Shown here: in pieces, positions 40,420 through 49,705 of the stretch | Layout: each line of letters opens with the position of its first letter | Position numbering within the stretch: the stretch's first letter is position 1 | NCBI RefSeq assembly: GCF_035762905.1 | Contig: NZ_DASUCC010000089.1 | Coordinates: 1-50,488, forward strand | Source of the DNA: DASYTH01 sp035762905 | GTDB lineage: Bacteria; Actinomycetota; Actinomycetes; Mycobacteriales; Pseudonocardiaceae | Reading direction: 5' to 3' | DNA: 50,488 bases | Program-made: the position numbers and the translations under genes | The notes under the pieces: generated by a model | What the model was told of the DNA's origin: nothing | Database searches by the model: none | The model's input: the letters and a program-made list of their open reading frames with translations, nothing else

Positions 40420-41255
40420 GCACGAACAACACGAAGACCAGCCGGCGCTGGCTGCTGCACGTCGGCGTCGCCATCATCGTCCTCTACTGCCTGGCCCCGT
40501 TCTACTGGATGGTCGTGTCGGCATTTCGCCGGCCATCGGACCAGGGTGACAACTCGCCGTTCCCCAGCCCGTTGTCGTTCGAGAACTTCAACGCCGTCTT
40601 CAGCCCGGACGTCGGCTTCGAGCGGTCGCTGGCGAACAGCCTGGTGGTGGCCAGTATCACCACGCTCTTCACCCTGCTGTTCGGCACGTTCGCGGCCTAC
40701 ACGATCGCGCGGCTCGACTTCCGGGGCAAGGGAGTGGTCGCCGGGATCATCATCGCCACCGCGATGTTCCCGGGCATCTCGCTGATCATCCCGCTGCTCA
40801 AGCTGTTCACCGACATCGGCTGGATCAACACCTACCAGGCGATGATCCTGCCCAGCCTGTCCTTCGCGCTGCCGCTGGCGGTCTGGACTCTGGCGACGTT
40901 CTTCCGGCAGATGCCCAAGGAGCTGGAAGAGGCCGCCATGGTCGACGGACTGACCAGGGGACAGGCATTCCGAAAGATCATCATCCCTCTGGCGGCGCCC
41001 GGCATGTTCACGACGGCGATTCTCACGTTCATCGCCGTATGGAATGAGTTCATCATCGCGCTGTCGATGGTCAACGAGAAGAGCATGCAGACCGCGACCG
41101 TGGCGATCTCCCGGTTCACCGGGATCACCGGTTTCGACACCCCGTTCGGCACGCAGATGGCGGCGGGGGTGATCGTAACCGTGCCGCTGGTCGTGGTGGT
41201 GCTGATCTTCCAACGAAGGATCATCGCCGGCCTCACCGCGGGAGGTGTGAAGTAG
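40416..41255 (+). CDS. ABC sugar transporter permease (MalG type)
   Basis: 279 residues, GTG start inside the previous stop (GTGA). Six membrane segments. The EAA loop is KELEEAAMVDGLTRGQAFRKIIIPL. Its TAG overlaps the GTG of the secreted glycosidase gene. No ATP-binding subunit is encoded nearby, so a shared MsiK-like ATPase is presumed. Confidence 0.93.
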   Translation: MSTNNTKTSRRWLLHVGVAIIVLYCLAPFYWMVVSAFRRPSDQGDNSPFPSPLSFENFNAVFSPDVGFERSLANSLVVASITTLFTLLFGTFAAYTIARLDFRGKGVVAGIIIATAMFPGISLIIPLLKLFTDIGWINTYQAMILPSLSFALPLAVWTLATFFRQMPKELEEAAMVDGLTRGQAFRKIIIPLAAPGMFTTAILTFIAVWNEFIIALSMVNEKSMQTATVAISRFTGITGFDTPFGTQMAAGVIVTVPLVVVVLIFQRRIIAGLTAGGVK

Positions 41256-43840
41256 TGACGGGTTTATCCCGGCTATTCGTGCTTACGGTGACCGCGACCC
41301 TGGTCGCGGCACTCCCGGCAACCGCCGAGCCGTCTCCGGACGACTCGGCGGTTGCCGGTTTTACCGGCGTTTCCGAGGTTTCCGAGACCAGCCGGCTGGC
41401 CGACCGCCGGTCGTTGGTCACCGGGGACCGGTTCATCGCGATGGGCGACGCGACCGGCCGGTTCCCGGCCGGCGGCTGGCACGTCCGCGGTGAGATGGCC
41501 GGCTTCTGGACGCCGCCGGTGAAGCTGCTGGACGGCATGTGGTTCGCCGTGGACGGTGCCTGGCTCGGCAGCGACATCGCCACCACCCGATACACCAACG
41601 GATGGGGCTACCAGCGGTTCGCCTACCAGCCGCGCGCCGGCGTTCGGGTCGATCGGGTGGACTTCGTGCCGGACGGCCGGCGGGCCGCGGTGATCGGGCT
41701 GGTGCTGCGGTCCGACTCCGCGCGGACCGTGCGGCTCGCGCTGGACGCGCACTCCGAGCTGATGCCGGCCTACCCGTGGGGTTGGACCACCCCGGGCGCC
41801 GGCGCGGTGAACCTGCCCGACACCGGCGGCTTCGCCGACGGAACCCTGGTGTTCCGGGAGACCGGCAGCTCGCCGGGTCTCGGCGCGCACGACTGGGCGG
41901 CCGTGGTCGGCGCCTCGCTGCCCCCCACCGGGCACGCGCTCGGTGCCGGGCACCGGGGCCCACAGGAGCCGCCGGTGGTCTGCCCGGCGGACGGCACCAC
42001 GCCGTTCCGGTGCGACGACTCGGCCACCGGTCAGGGCACCGGCGGCCGGTTGGACTACCAGGTTCGGCTGGACGCCGGCCGGGCGCGCACCGTGTGGTTC
42101 ACCGTGGCCGGCTCGGACGAGGGCCTCACCGCGGCCCGCGCGGAGTTCCGCTCGGCCATGCGGGATCCGGCCCGGGACCTGCGGTCCAAAGTGGAGGGAC
42201 GGCGGGGGCTGGCCGGCCACACCGTGGTCGATCTGCCCGGTGACCGGCTGCTGCAGCGCAGCGTCGAGTGGAGCAAGCAGAACCTGGCCGACTCGGTGCA
42301 GGAGGCCCGCGGCCTCGACCTGCGGGACGTGGACGAGGGCCGGGCCTATCCGGCGGCCAAGGGAACGCTGGACCGGGCGCGCTGGTTCGGCGCCGGTTTC
42401 CCGGACTATCCCTGGCTGTTCGCCACTGACGGCGAGTACACCGGGTTCGCCGCGGTGGCCGCCGGGCAGTTCGAACCGCTCAAGGCGCACCTGCGCGCGC
42501 TGCGCGACATCAGCGAGGTGGTCAACGACCGCAGCGGCAAGGTCGTGCACGAGGTGGTGTCCACAGGTGACGTCTACTTCGGAGCGAACGACGATGCCGG
42601 AAACACCGACGAGACCGTGAAGTTCCCGAGCGCGGTCGCGCTGTACTGGCGGTGGACCGGCGACGACGCCTTCCGGGACGAGATGTACGACTTCATGGTG
42701 CGCAACCTGCGGCACGTCGAGGCGCGGCTGGACGCCGACGGCGACGGCTGGCCGGAGGGGCTCGGCAACGTGGAACGGGCCGGCATGGGCGCGGAGAAGC
42801 TGGACAGCACGGTGTACCTCATTCGCGGTCTGCTCGACCTCGCCGACCTGGCGGCCAGCAAGGGTGACCGGGGCACCGCGCAATGGGCCGGCGACAAGGC
42901 CGGCGCCCTGCGGGCGGCGTTCGAGGCGCAGTGGTGGACCGGCGGCGACGCGAACAACTACGCGGAGTCGATCGATGATCCGGCCAACCCGGCCAACGAC
43001 AACACCCGGATCTTCCAGCGGCACTGGACCGGCGTGACCCCGATGGAGGTGGAGCTGCCCGGCCGGCCGGCCGGACCGCTGGCCGCCACCGGGAACGGCA
43101 ACACCGCGCTCGCCCAGCGCGAGCGGGAGTGCTTCACCGGCGCGTTCGGGCTGTTCCACACCGGCACCGGCCCGACCTCCGTGCCGGCCGGCAACCCGGG
43201 GCCGTCCTGCGACAGCGTGGTGTCCTCGGTGGGCAGCGAGCGGTCGATCTTCTCGCTCAACACGGCGGTGATGGCGGTGGCCGAAGGCAACTACGGCCGG
43301 CTGGCGCAACAACGCCGGTACACCACCGGAAACGCCCGGATCCAGCTCGACCCGGCGGTCTGGGAGACCCCGGGCGCGATGCCGGAGATCGCGCCGTCGC
43401 CGGACTTCCTGGCCAACATCGACCGGCCGTTCACCGACCGCTCGATGTCGCTGCAGGCCTGGGGTGCCTACGGGATCCTCTGGCCGGTGGTGCACCAGCA
43501 ACTCGGCGTCGCGCCCGATCTGGGCAACGGCCGGCTGGCCGTGGTACCGCAGCTTCCGCCCGGGCAGCGGGAGATCGCCGGCCGGTCGATTCGGCTTGGC
43601 GGCGGCGCGGTGGACGTCTCGGTGTCCGGCGGTGACGCGCGGCTGCGGGTCGGCGTGCGGCTGGACCGGGTGCGCGCCGGGCTGACCGTCGGCGCGGTGT
43701 TGCCGGCCGGGAAGGCGGTCGCCTCGGTGACGCTGGACGGCCGCCGGGTGCCGTTCACGCTCGTGGACACGGCTCGTGGCAAAGAAGTTCACGTGTCGGC
43801 GGGCGGCCGTTCGGTCACGCTGGAGGTGAACCTGCGCTAG
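41255..43840 (+). CDS. secreted six-hairpin glycosidase-like protein
   Basis: 861 residues. Signal peptide MTGLSRLFVLTVTATLVAALPATAEP. A beta-sandwich N-terminal half (GDRFIAMGDATGRFP, YTNGWGYQRF) is followed by an (alpha/alpha)6 barrel with AGFPDYPWLFATDGEY, DGWPEGLGNVERAGMG and QAWGAYGILWPVVHQQ, which hold likely catalytic Asp and Glu, and a small C-terminal beta domain. It resembles GH15/GH63-type and secreted debranching enzymes. It overlaps the permease gene by 1 bp, so it probably releases the sugar that the importer takes up. The exact substrate is unknown. Confidence 0.82.
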   Translation: MTGLSRLFVLTVTATLVAALPATAEPSPDDSAVAGFTGVSEVSETSRLADRRSLVTGDRFIAMGDATGRFPAGGWHVRGEMAGFWTPPVKLLDGMWFAVDGAWLGSDIATTRYTNGWGYQRFAYQPRAGVRVDRVDFVPDGRRAAVIGLVLRSDSARTVRLALDAHSELMPAYPWGWTTPGAGAVNLPDTGGFADGTLVFRETGSSPGLGAHDWAAVVGASLPPTGHALGAGHRGPQEPPVVCPADGTTPFRCDDSATGQGTGGRLDYQVRLDAGRARTVWFTVAGSDEGLTAARAEFRSAMRDPARDLRSKVEGRRGLAGHTVVDLPGDRLLQRSVEWSKQNLADSVQEARGLDLRDVDEGRAYPAAKGTLDRARWFGAGFPDYPWLFATDGEYTGFAAVAAGQFEPLKAHLRALRDISEVVNDRSGKVVHEVVSTGDVYFGANDDAGNTDETVKFPSAVALYWRWTGDDAFRDEMYDFMVRNLRHVEARLDADGDGWPEGLGNVERAGMGAEKLDSTVYLIRGLLDLADLAASKGDRGTAQWAGDKAGALRAAFEAQWWTGGDANNYAESIDDPANPANDNTRIFQRHWTGVTPMEVELPGRPAGPLAATGNGNTALAQRERECFTGAFGLFHTGTGPTSVPAGNPGPSCDSVVSSVGSERSIFSLNTAVMAVAEGNYGRLAQQRRYTTGNARIQLDPAVWETPGAMPEIAPSPDFLANIDRPFTDRSMSLQAWGAYGILWPVVHQQLGVAPDLGNGRLAVVPQLPPGQREIAGRSIRLGGGAVDVSVSGGDARLRVGVRLDRVRAGLTVGAVLPAGKAVASVTLDGRRVPFTLVDTARGKEVHVSAGGRSVTLEVNLR

Positions 43841-43882
43841 CCTGTCCGTCGGAATGATCACGTGACGGATGGGGGTCCAGCG

Positions 43883-45469
43883 ATGCCGTTCGAGCTCAAC
43901 CGACGTCAGATGCTCACCGGAACGGCGCTCGCGGTCGGATCCGTGGTGGCCGGCTCGGCCCTGCCGGCCACCGCGGACACCGCCGACCCGTTCCTGCTCG
44001 GCGTCGCCAGCGGCGATCCGTTGCCGGACGGCGTGATCCTCTGGACCCGGCTGGTCCGCGACCCGCTCGGCACCAGCCCGATTTCGCGCTGGGCGGTGCC
44101 GGTGGGCTGGCAGATCGCCGAGGACGAGCGGTGCCGGCGGGTGGTCCGGTCCGGCATCGCCTTCGCCCGGCCGGAACTGGCCCACTCGGTGCACGTGGAC
44201 GTGCGCGGCCTGCGCCCCGGGCGGGACTACTTCTACCGGTTCCGGGTCGGCCGCGAGGTCAGCCCGGTCGGTCGCACCCGCACCGCGCCGGCCCGGCACG
44301 CCGACCCGGACCGGCTGCGGTTCGGCGTGGCCAGCTGCCAGGACTTCCAGAACGGCTACTGGCCGGCCTACAACGGCCTGGCCGCCGAGGATCTCGACCT
44401 GGTGCTGCACCTCGGGGACTACACCTACGAGTACGACCCGCACAGCCGGTTCCCGGACCGCAACCACACCACGCCGGACACGCTCGGCCTGGACCAGTTG
44501 CGCACGCTGGCCGACTACCGGGCCCGGCATGCCCAGTACAAGGGAGATCCGGCGCTGCGCGCGGCACACCTGGCGTTCCCCTGGGTCGCGACGTGGGACG
44601 ACCACGAGGTGGAGAACAACTACGCCGACCTGGTCGACGAGCTGGAGGTGCCGGAGCGGCACCAGAGCCCGGAGCAGTTCGCCCTGCAGCGCGCGGCCGG
44701 CTACCAGGCCTACTACGAGCACATGCCGATCCGGGCGGACCTGCGACCGGGCTCGTCGGGCCTGCGCATCTACCGGCGGTTCGACTACGGCCGGCTGGCC
44801 AGGGTGAACCTGCTGGACACCCGGCAGTACCGCACCGACCAGCCCGGCGGGTTCGGAGAGGACCTCGGGCCGGAGCCGCCCGGTGCGGGCAACACCGCCG
44901 GCACGCTGACCGGCGCCGAGCAGGAGCGCTGGCTCACCGAGGGGTTGGCCCGCTCGCACGCCCGGTGGAACGTGGTGGCCCAGCAGGTGATGACGGCGCA
45001 CACCCGGTTCCCCAACCCGACGCAGGTGCCGCCGACCATCGTCAACCTCGACCAGTGGGACGGCTACCAGCCGCAACGCGAACGCCTGCTGCGGTTCATC
45101 GCCGAGGCCCGGGTGGCCAATCCGGTGTTCCTGGCCGGTGACATCCACTCCACCTGGGTCAACGAGATCAAAATCGACTCCGACGACCCGGCGGCGCCGA
45201 ACGTCGCCGTGGAGTTCGTCGGCACCTCGATCAGCTCGGACTTCCCGGTGGCGTTCGACGGTCCGATCAAGCAGTTCAACCCGATCCTCAACCCGCACGT
45301 GCGCTACTTCAACGGCCTCAAGCGCGGATACCTGCGCTGCGAGATCACCAAATCCCACTGGCGCACCGACGTCCGCGTGGTGGATTCGATCGAGACCAGG
45401 GAGTCCCCGACCAGCACCGAGGCGTCGTTCGTCGTCGAGTCCGGGCAGCCGGTGATCATTCCGGCCTGA
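43883..45469 (+). CDS. phoD: PhoD-type alkaline phosphatase, Tat-exported
   Basis: 528 residues. The Tat signal NRRQMLTGTALAVG fits a cofactor-loaded export. The N-terminal domain (FLLGVASGDPLPDGVILWTRL) and the metal-binding core (FGVASCQDFQNGYW, HLGDYTYEY, TWDDHEVENNY, LAGDIHSTWVNE) are those of calcium/iron PhoD phosphodiesterase-phosphatases. The ATG at 43883 is favoured over a GTG at 43862 because it sets the twin arginines close to the N-terminus. Likely a phosphate-scavenging enzyme; I saw no Pho box. Confidence 0.92.
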   Translation: MPFELNRRQMLTGTALAVGSVVAGSALPATADTADPFLLGVASGDPLPDGVILWTRLVRDPLGTSPISRWAVPVGWQIAEDERCRRVVRSGIAFARPELAHSVHVDVRGLRPGRDYFYRFRVGREVSPVGRTRTAPARHADPDRLRFGVASCQDFQNGYWPAYNGLAAEDLDLVLHLGDYTYEYDPHSRFPDRNHTTPDTLGLDQLRTLADYRARHAQYKGDPALRAAHLAFPWVATWDDHEVENNYADLVDELEVPERHQSPEQFALQRAAGYQAYYEHMPIRADLRPGSSGLRIYRRFDYGRLARVNLLDTRQYRTDQPGGFGEDLGPEPPGAGNTAGTLTGAEQERWLTEGLARSHARWNVVAQQVMTAHTRFPNPTQVPPTIVNLDQWDGYQPQRERLLRFIAEARVANPVFLAGDIHSTWVNEIKIDSDDPAAPNVAVEFVGTSISSDFPVAFDGPIKQFNPILNPHVRYFNGLKRGYLRCEITKSHWRTDVRVVDSIETRESPTSTEASFVVESGQPVIIPA

Positions 45470-45572
45470 CCGCGCCATTTGGTGGTGTGACCGGTCGGTT
45501 CCCGGGAGTAGCGTCCGCTCCCAGGGTCCGCACCGCCAGAAGCGTTCACCGTCGAGCCACTGAGGACGTGCC

Positions 45573-47297
45573 ATGCACAGGCGGATATGGGCGGCTGCTG
45601 CCGTTCTGACCCTGACCGGAGTATTTCTCACCGTCCCCGGCACCGAGTCCGTCGCGGAGCCGAGGGGCAGGTTCGGATTCGATGCGCAACCGGGCCGGCC
45701 ACAGCTTTCCGGTGTGGCCGATCCGCGATTGTCGTCCGCGACCGGGGTGTTTGCCGCGGCCGATGCGCCGCGCGCGGAGGTCGCGATCGCCACGGACGAC
45801 ATTCAGGCCAACGGGGACAACAAGGCCGATCCGCGCGCCCAGTTCGGCAGCGGGGCGGGCTATCCGGCCAACGAGACGGTCATCGCGATCAACCCGACCA
45901 ACCCGAACAACGTGATCGCCGGATCCAACGACTACGAGTCGGCGGTCGACTCGGTCATGGGCGTGTACACGTCCTTCGACGGCGGCCGGACCTGGCCGTA
46001 CAGTCGGCACGGCCGGCAGATCATCACCCCGGACCGGGCCATGTACAGCACCGGCGACCCGGTGGTCGTGTTCGACCGGGAGGGTGTCGCCTACGCGGTG
46101 TTCATTTCCTTCGGCCGCAACAACTTCGACTCCTACATCGCGGTCAGCCGGTCCTCGGACGGCGGGGTCACCTGGACCAGCCCGGTCGACGGCGTACCGC
46201 CGGCAGGGCATGAGATCAGCCCCGGCGACGGCATCGTCGTGCACAATGGCGGGCCGGACGACGCGCAGTTCTTCCACGACAAGGAATGGGCGGTCGCCGG
46301 GCCGCGGCCGCCCGGGGTTCCGCTGGTGCCCGACACCGACCAGGGGCATGTCAGCCCGGACCGGCTGTACGTGACCTGGACCGTGTTCGACAGCGACGTG
46401 AACGGCCTTGGCAATGTGGATTCGGCGATCCACGTGGCGTACTCCGACGACCAGGGCCGGCACTGGTCGGATCCGCAGGAGATCTCCGGCAGCGCGCCGT
46501 TCTGTGACTTCCAGACCGGCGACGCGGACGGGGCGTGCGACGAGGACCAGTTCTCGGTGCCGGTGGTCGATCCGCGTACCGGGCACGTGTACGTGGCGTT
46601 CGAGAACTTCAACGTCAACAGCACCGAGCGCAACCAGTACCTGGTGGTCCGGTCGGTGAACGGCGGGGCGACCTGGGATCCGCCGGTCAAGGTCGCCGAC
46701 GTGTTCGACGGGGCCGACAAGTACCCGGTGTGCGCCGGGCGGCAGACGCTGGACCTGATGTGCGCCAGGACCAACGCGGCCGGCAACATCGACATCGATC
46801 CGGGTACCGGCCGGCTGTACCTCACCTTCGCCGACAACCGCAACGGAACGGCGACCGACACCAACACCGACGTGTTCGTGACCTCGTCCGGCAACGGCGG
46901 CCGAACCTGGAGCCGGCCGGAGAACATCACCGGCGGCTCGATCGACGACCAGTGGTTCCCGTGGCTGTCGGTGGCGCCGGACGGGGTGGTCGCGGTGACC
47001 TACTTCGACCGGCGGTACAGCGGGCCGAAGCTGATCGACACCTCGTTGTCGGTGTCGGTCAACAATGGCCGCACGTTCAGCACCCGCCGCGTTTCCGAGC
47101 AGGCCTGGAACGCCGATCTGGCATTCCGGCTTGGCACGTTCATCGGCGATTACAACGGGCTGGACACCAGCGTCGGGGTGGCCATCCCGTGCTGGACCGA
47201 CGCTCGGTTCGCCGAACCGAACACGCCCGGCAACAACCCGCCGAACCAGCAGTCCGATGTGCTGGTCGACGTCGAGCGGATCCCGACCCGCCGCTGA
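45573..47297 (+). CDS. secreted BNR-repeat (sialidase-like) protein
   Basis: 574 residues with signal peptide IWAAAAVLTLTGVFLTVPGTESVAEP. At least five Asp-box/BNR motifs are visible: FDGGRTW, SSDGGVTWTS, DDQGRHWSD, VNGGATWDPP and GNGGRTWSRP. These mark a beta-propeller. The catalytic Tyr/Glu and Arg triad of true sialidases was not traced, so a binding or other exo-hydrolase role is possible. It ends just before a strong hairpin. Confidence 0.82.
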   Translation: MHRRIWAAAAVLTLTGVFLTVPGTESVAEPRGRFGFDAQPGRPQLSGVADPRLSSATGVFAAADAPRAEVAIATDDIQANGDNKADPRAQFGSGAGYPANETVIAINPTNPNNVIAGSNDYESAVDSVMGVYTSFDGGRTWPYSRHGRQIITPDRAMYSTGDPVVVFDREGVAYAVFISFGRNNFDSYIAVSRSSDGGVTWTSPVDGVPPAGHEISPGDGIVVHNGGPDDAQFFHDKEWAVAGPRPPGVPLVPDTDQGHVSPDRLYVTWTVFDSDVNGLGNVDSAIHVAYSDDQGRHWSDPQEISGSAPFCDFQTGDADGACDEDQFSVPVVDPRTGHVYVAFENFNVNSTERNQYLVVRSVNGGATWDPPVKVADVFDGADKYPVCAGRQTLDLMCARTNAAGNIDIDPGTGRLYLTFADNRNGTATDTNTDVFVTSSGNGGRTWSRPENITGGSIDDQWFPWLSVAPDGVVAVTYFDRRYSGPKLIDTSLSVSVNNGRTFSTRRVSEQAWNADLAFRLGTFIGDYNGLDTSVGVAIPCWTDARFAEPNTPGNNPPNQQSDVLVDVERIPTRR

Positions 47298-47303
47298 CCG
47301 TCG

Positions 47304-47342
47304 CGCCGACGGTGATCGCCGCGCCGGCGATCACCGTCGGCG
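47304..47342 (+). terminator. 17-bp perfect hairpin after the BNR gene
   Basis: Bases 47304-47320 and 47326-47342 are perfectly complementary around a 5-nt loop, starting 6 bp after the BNR stop. There is no U tract, as is common in actinomycetes. Confidence 0.75.
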
Positions 47343-47377
47343 TGTCCTACCGGGCCGGCACCGGGACCGGTGGCACC

Positions 47378-47737
47378 ATGGCGGCCATGCCAGAGTTAGG
47401 GATGTCCGTGCTTCCCGGAAGCGTTGTGGCGGCACACCTTCAGGCATCGGCGGCCACCTTGGCCGATGGCACGGCCGGTCCCCGGGCGGACGCGTGTGTC
47501 GGCACGGCGGGGGAGTTGACCACGATCGTCGAGCACCTCGTGGCCGGCCAGCGGCACATCTCCGCCGCGCTGTCCCAACTCGCCGGCTACACCCGGGCAC
47601 GCGGGCTCGACCCGGCGCTGTTCGAGGTGCTCAGGGCGTCGGCGGAGGCCGCCGGCCATTCCGCGGACGCACTCGCCGAAAGTCGTCCCCTGGTTCAGCT
47701 TGTCCTGGATGTGATCGGCGCGGAAACCCGGTTGTAG
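47378..47737 (+). CDS. small helical protein of unknown function
   Basis: 119 residues from the ATG at 47378 (ATGs at 47387 and 47402 also possible). It is Ala-rich and helical: VVAAHLQASAATLADG, GELTTIVEHLVAGQRHISAALSQLAGYTRARG. No signal or membrane segment. The pattern recalls small actinobacterial proteins of the WXG-like size class, but it lacks the WXG motif. Coding bias supports a real gene. Confidence 0.55.
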   Translation: MAAMPELGMSVLPGSVVAAHLQASAATLADGTAGPRADACVGTAGELTTIVEHLVAGQRHISAALSQLAGYTRARGLDPALFEVLRASAEAAGHSADALAESRPLVQLVLDVIGAETRL

Positions 47738-47797
47738 CTTTCGGATCTTGGTACATGCCTATACCGTGGGATCGGCAAGGTCTCGCGGAGGTGACCA

Positions 47798-48700
47798 GTG
47801 CGCAGCATGTGGAAAGGCACGATCGGGTACGGGCAGGCGGCAATTCCGGTCAAGGCCTACACGGCGACCGAGGAGCACGACATCGAGCTCCACCAGCTGC
47901 ACGCGACCGATGGTGGCCGGATCCGGCAGAAGCGCGTCTGCGAGGTGGACGGCGAGGAGGTGCCGTTCGCCGAGGTGGCGCGCGGGTACGAGATGCCGGC
48001 CGGCGACGTCGTCATGCTCACCGACGAGGACCTCGCCACCCTGCCACTGGCCACCACCCGCCTGATCGACGTGCGGGCGTTCGTGCCGCTCGAGCAGATC
48101 GACCCGATCTCGTTCGCGAAGAGCTACTACCTCGAGCCGGAGCCGGCCGGGATCAAGCCGTACGTGCTGCTCAGCGAGGCGTTGCAGCAGTCCGGCCGGG
48201 CCGCGGTGGTCAAGGTGGCGCTGCGCGCCCGGGAGAGCCTTGGCGTGCTTCGGGTGCGTGACCAGGTGCTCCTGCTGACCACGATGCTGTGGCCGGACGA
48301 GATCCGGGTGCCGGACTTTCCGTTCCTGCACGAGGACGTCGATCTGGTGGGGCCGGAGGTGCACGCCGCGGTGGAGGCGATCGAGCAGCTCTCCGGTTCG
48401 TTCGTGCCCGCCCAGTACACCGACCGCTACCGCGAGGCGCTCGAGGACCTGATCGAGGCCAAGATCGAGGGCCGGCAGATTGTCCGGCCGGCGGCGGTGG
48501 AGGAGGACACCACCGTCGAGGACCTGATCTCCGCGCTGCAGGCCAGCGTCGACGCCGCGATGCGCGCCCGGGCCGAGTCGCCCAACGGCAAGGACGCGGT
48601 GGGCAAGGCCAGGTCCGCCGCCCGCAAGGCCGCCACGGCGAAGGACGAGGCCGCCAAGGCAGCGGGCAAATCCCGGCCACGCAGCCGTTCGCCCCGGTAA
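47798..48700 (+). CDS. ku: Ku protein (non-homologous end joining)
   Basis: 300 residues. Homodimeric ring that binds double-strand ends and recruits LigD. Typical: MWKGTIGYGQAAIPVKAY at the start, QLHATDGGRIRQKRVCEVDGEEV, then PISFAKSYYLEPE and ALRARESLGVLRVRD. A lysine/alanine-rich C-terminal tail follows. GTG start at 47798 after GGAGG. No LigD gene is adjacent. Confidence 0.95.
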   Translation: MRSMWKGTIGYGQAAIPVKAYTATEEHDIELHQLHATDGGRIRQKRVCEVDGEEVPFAEVARGYEMPAGDVVMLTDEDLATLPLATTRLIDVRAFVPLEQIDPISFAKSYYLEPEPAGIKPYVLLSEALQQSGRAAVVKVALRARESLGVLRVRDQVLLLTTMLWPDEIRVPDFPFLHEDVDLVGPEVHAAVEAIEQLSGSFVPAQYTDRYREALEDLIEAKIEGRQIVRPAAVEEDTTVEDLISALQASVDAAMRARAESPNGKDAVGKARSAARKAATAKDEAAKAAGKSRPRSRSPR

Positions 48701-48753
48701 CCTTCCTCCGCTCCGGACCCCCGGGCACGGCACGCACGTTGCGGCCCCCATGA

Positions 48754-48772
48754 CTTAGGCTAGCCTTACCTC
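48754..48772. promoter_or_regulatory. IdeR/DmdR-type iron box
   Basis: CTTAGGCTAGCCTTACCTC contains TTAGGCTAGCCTTACCT, matching the consensus TTAGGTTAGGCTAACCTAA. It abuts the siderophore-interacting-protein start codons, so bound repressor would cover the transcription start and 5' end. Confidence 0.85.
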
Positions 48773-49633
48773 ATGATGGTGCCCCGGGTGGTGCCCGTGA
48801 CCGGCGTGCAGCGGATCACGCCGCGTACGGTTCGGATCACGGTGTCCGGCGTGAACGTTGCGCCGCCGACCCCGGACGCCCACGTCAAGGTGTTCTTCCC
48901 GCTGCCAGGTCAGTCCGCGCCGCACCTCGCCCCGCCGGTGGCCGGCGACCTGGTCAGCTGGTATCGCAGCTACCTCGACATGCCCGATGAACTCCGCCCG
49001 CCGATGCGCACCTACACCGTCCGGGCGTATCGGCCGGACCGGGCCGAGATCGACATCGACTTCGTGCTGCACGGCGACGACGGCCTGGCCAGCCGGTGGG
49101 CCGGCGCGGCGCGGCCGGGCGACCTGGTCGCCGTGCTCGGCCCCGCCGGCCAGGCCGCGGCCGGCGACGGCCCACGCTGGCACCTGCTGGTCGGCGACGA
49201 GACCGCGGTGCCCGCCATCGGTTCGATCATCGAGGCGGCCCCGGCCGGCACCAGACTGCGTGCGTTCGTCGAGGTGGCCGATCCCGAGGAACACCAACGG
49301 TTCGCCAGCCGGGCCGAGGTGGATATCCAGTGGCTGTACCGGAACGGCCACAGCGTCCTGCTCGATGCCGTGCGCGCCACCGAGTTCACCGGTGAGGGCG
49401 CGCAGGCCTGGGTGGCCGGCGAGTCCGGCATGGTGCGCGCGGTGCGCCGGCACCTGGTTCGCGAGCGCGGTTTCGAGGCGGCCATGGTGTCCTTCCACGG
49501 TTACTGGCAGGCCGGAATGTCCGAAGAGGACGTCGGTCGCGCGGGCCTGCGCCGCATCGCCGCCGGTCAGAGTCCGGAGGAAGCGGACGACGATGCCATC
49601 GAGATGGCGCCCGAAAGCTTGCGCTCCGGGTAA
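48773..49633 (+). CDS. siderophore-interacting protein (ferric-siderophore reductase)
   Basis: 286 residues. Cytoplasmic flavoprotein that reduces ferric siderophores. FAD signature RTYTVRAYRP, with the NAD(P)H domain (HLLVGDETAVPAIGSIIEA) and the family end SFHGYWQAGMSEED. Paired ATG codons at 48773 and 48776 directly follow the iron box, suggesting a nearly leaderless mRNA. The iron box indicates repression in iron-rich conditions. Confidence 0.93.
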   Translation: MMVPRVVPVTGVQRITPRTVRITVSGVNVAPPTPDAHVKVFFPLPGQSAPHLAPPVAGDLVSWYRSYLDMPDELRPPMRTYTVRAYRPDRAEIDIDFVLHGDDGLASRWAGAARPGDLVAVLGPAGQAAAGDGPRWHLLVGDETAVPAIGSIIEAAPAGTRLRAFVEVADPEEHQRFASRAEVDIQWLYRNGHSVLLDAVRATEFTGEGAQAWVAGESGMVRAVRRHLVRERGFEAAMVSFHGYWQAGMSEEDVGRAGLRRIAAGQSPEEADDDAIEMAPESLRSG

Positions 49634-49705
49634 GGCGTAACCGAATGGGGTGGAGTTCCGCGCGTCCGGACAGGACGGTTGATGGTCAGCCTCTAGCGTG
49701 ACGCC

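Noticed and set aside
41273..45802. Very long open frame on the minus strand opposite the glycosidase and PhoD genes
   Set aside because: It is antisense to two genes with clear family motifs, and its low-complexity Arg/Val/Gly/Pro/His-rich sequence is the usual shadow of high-GC coding DNA.
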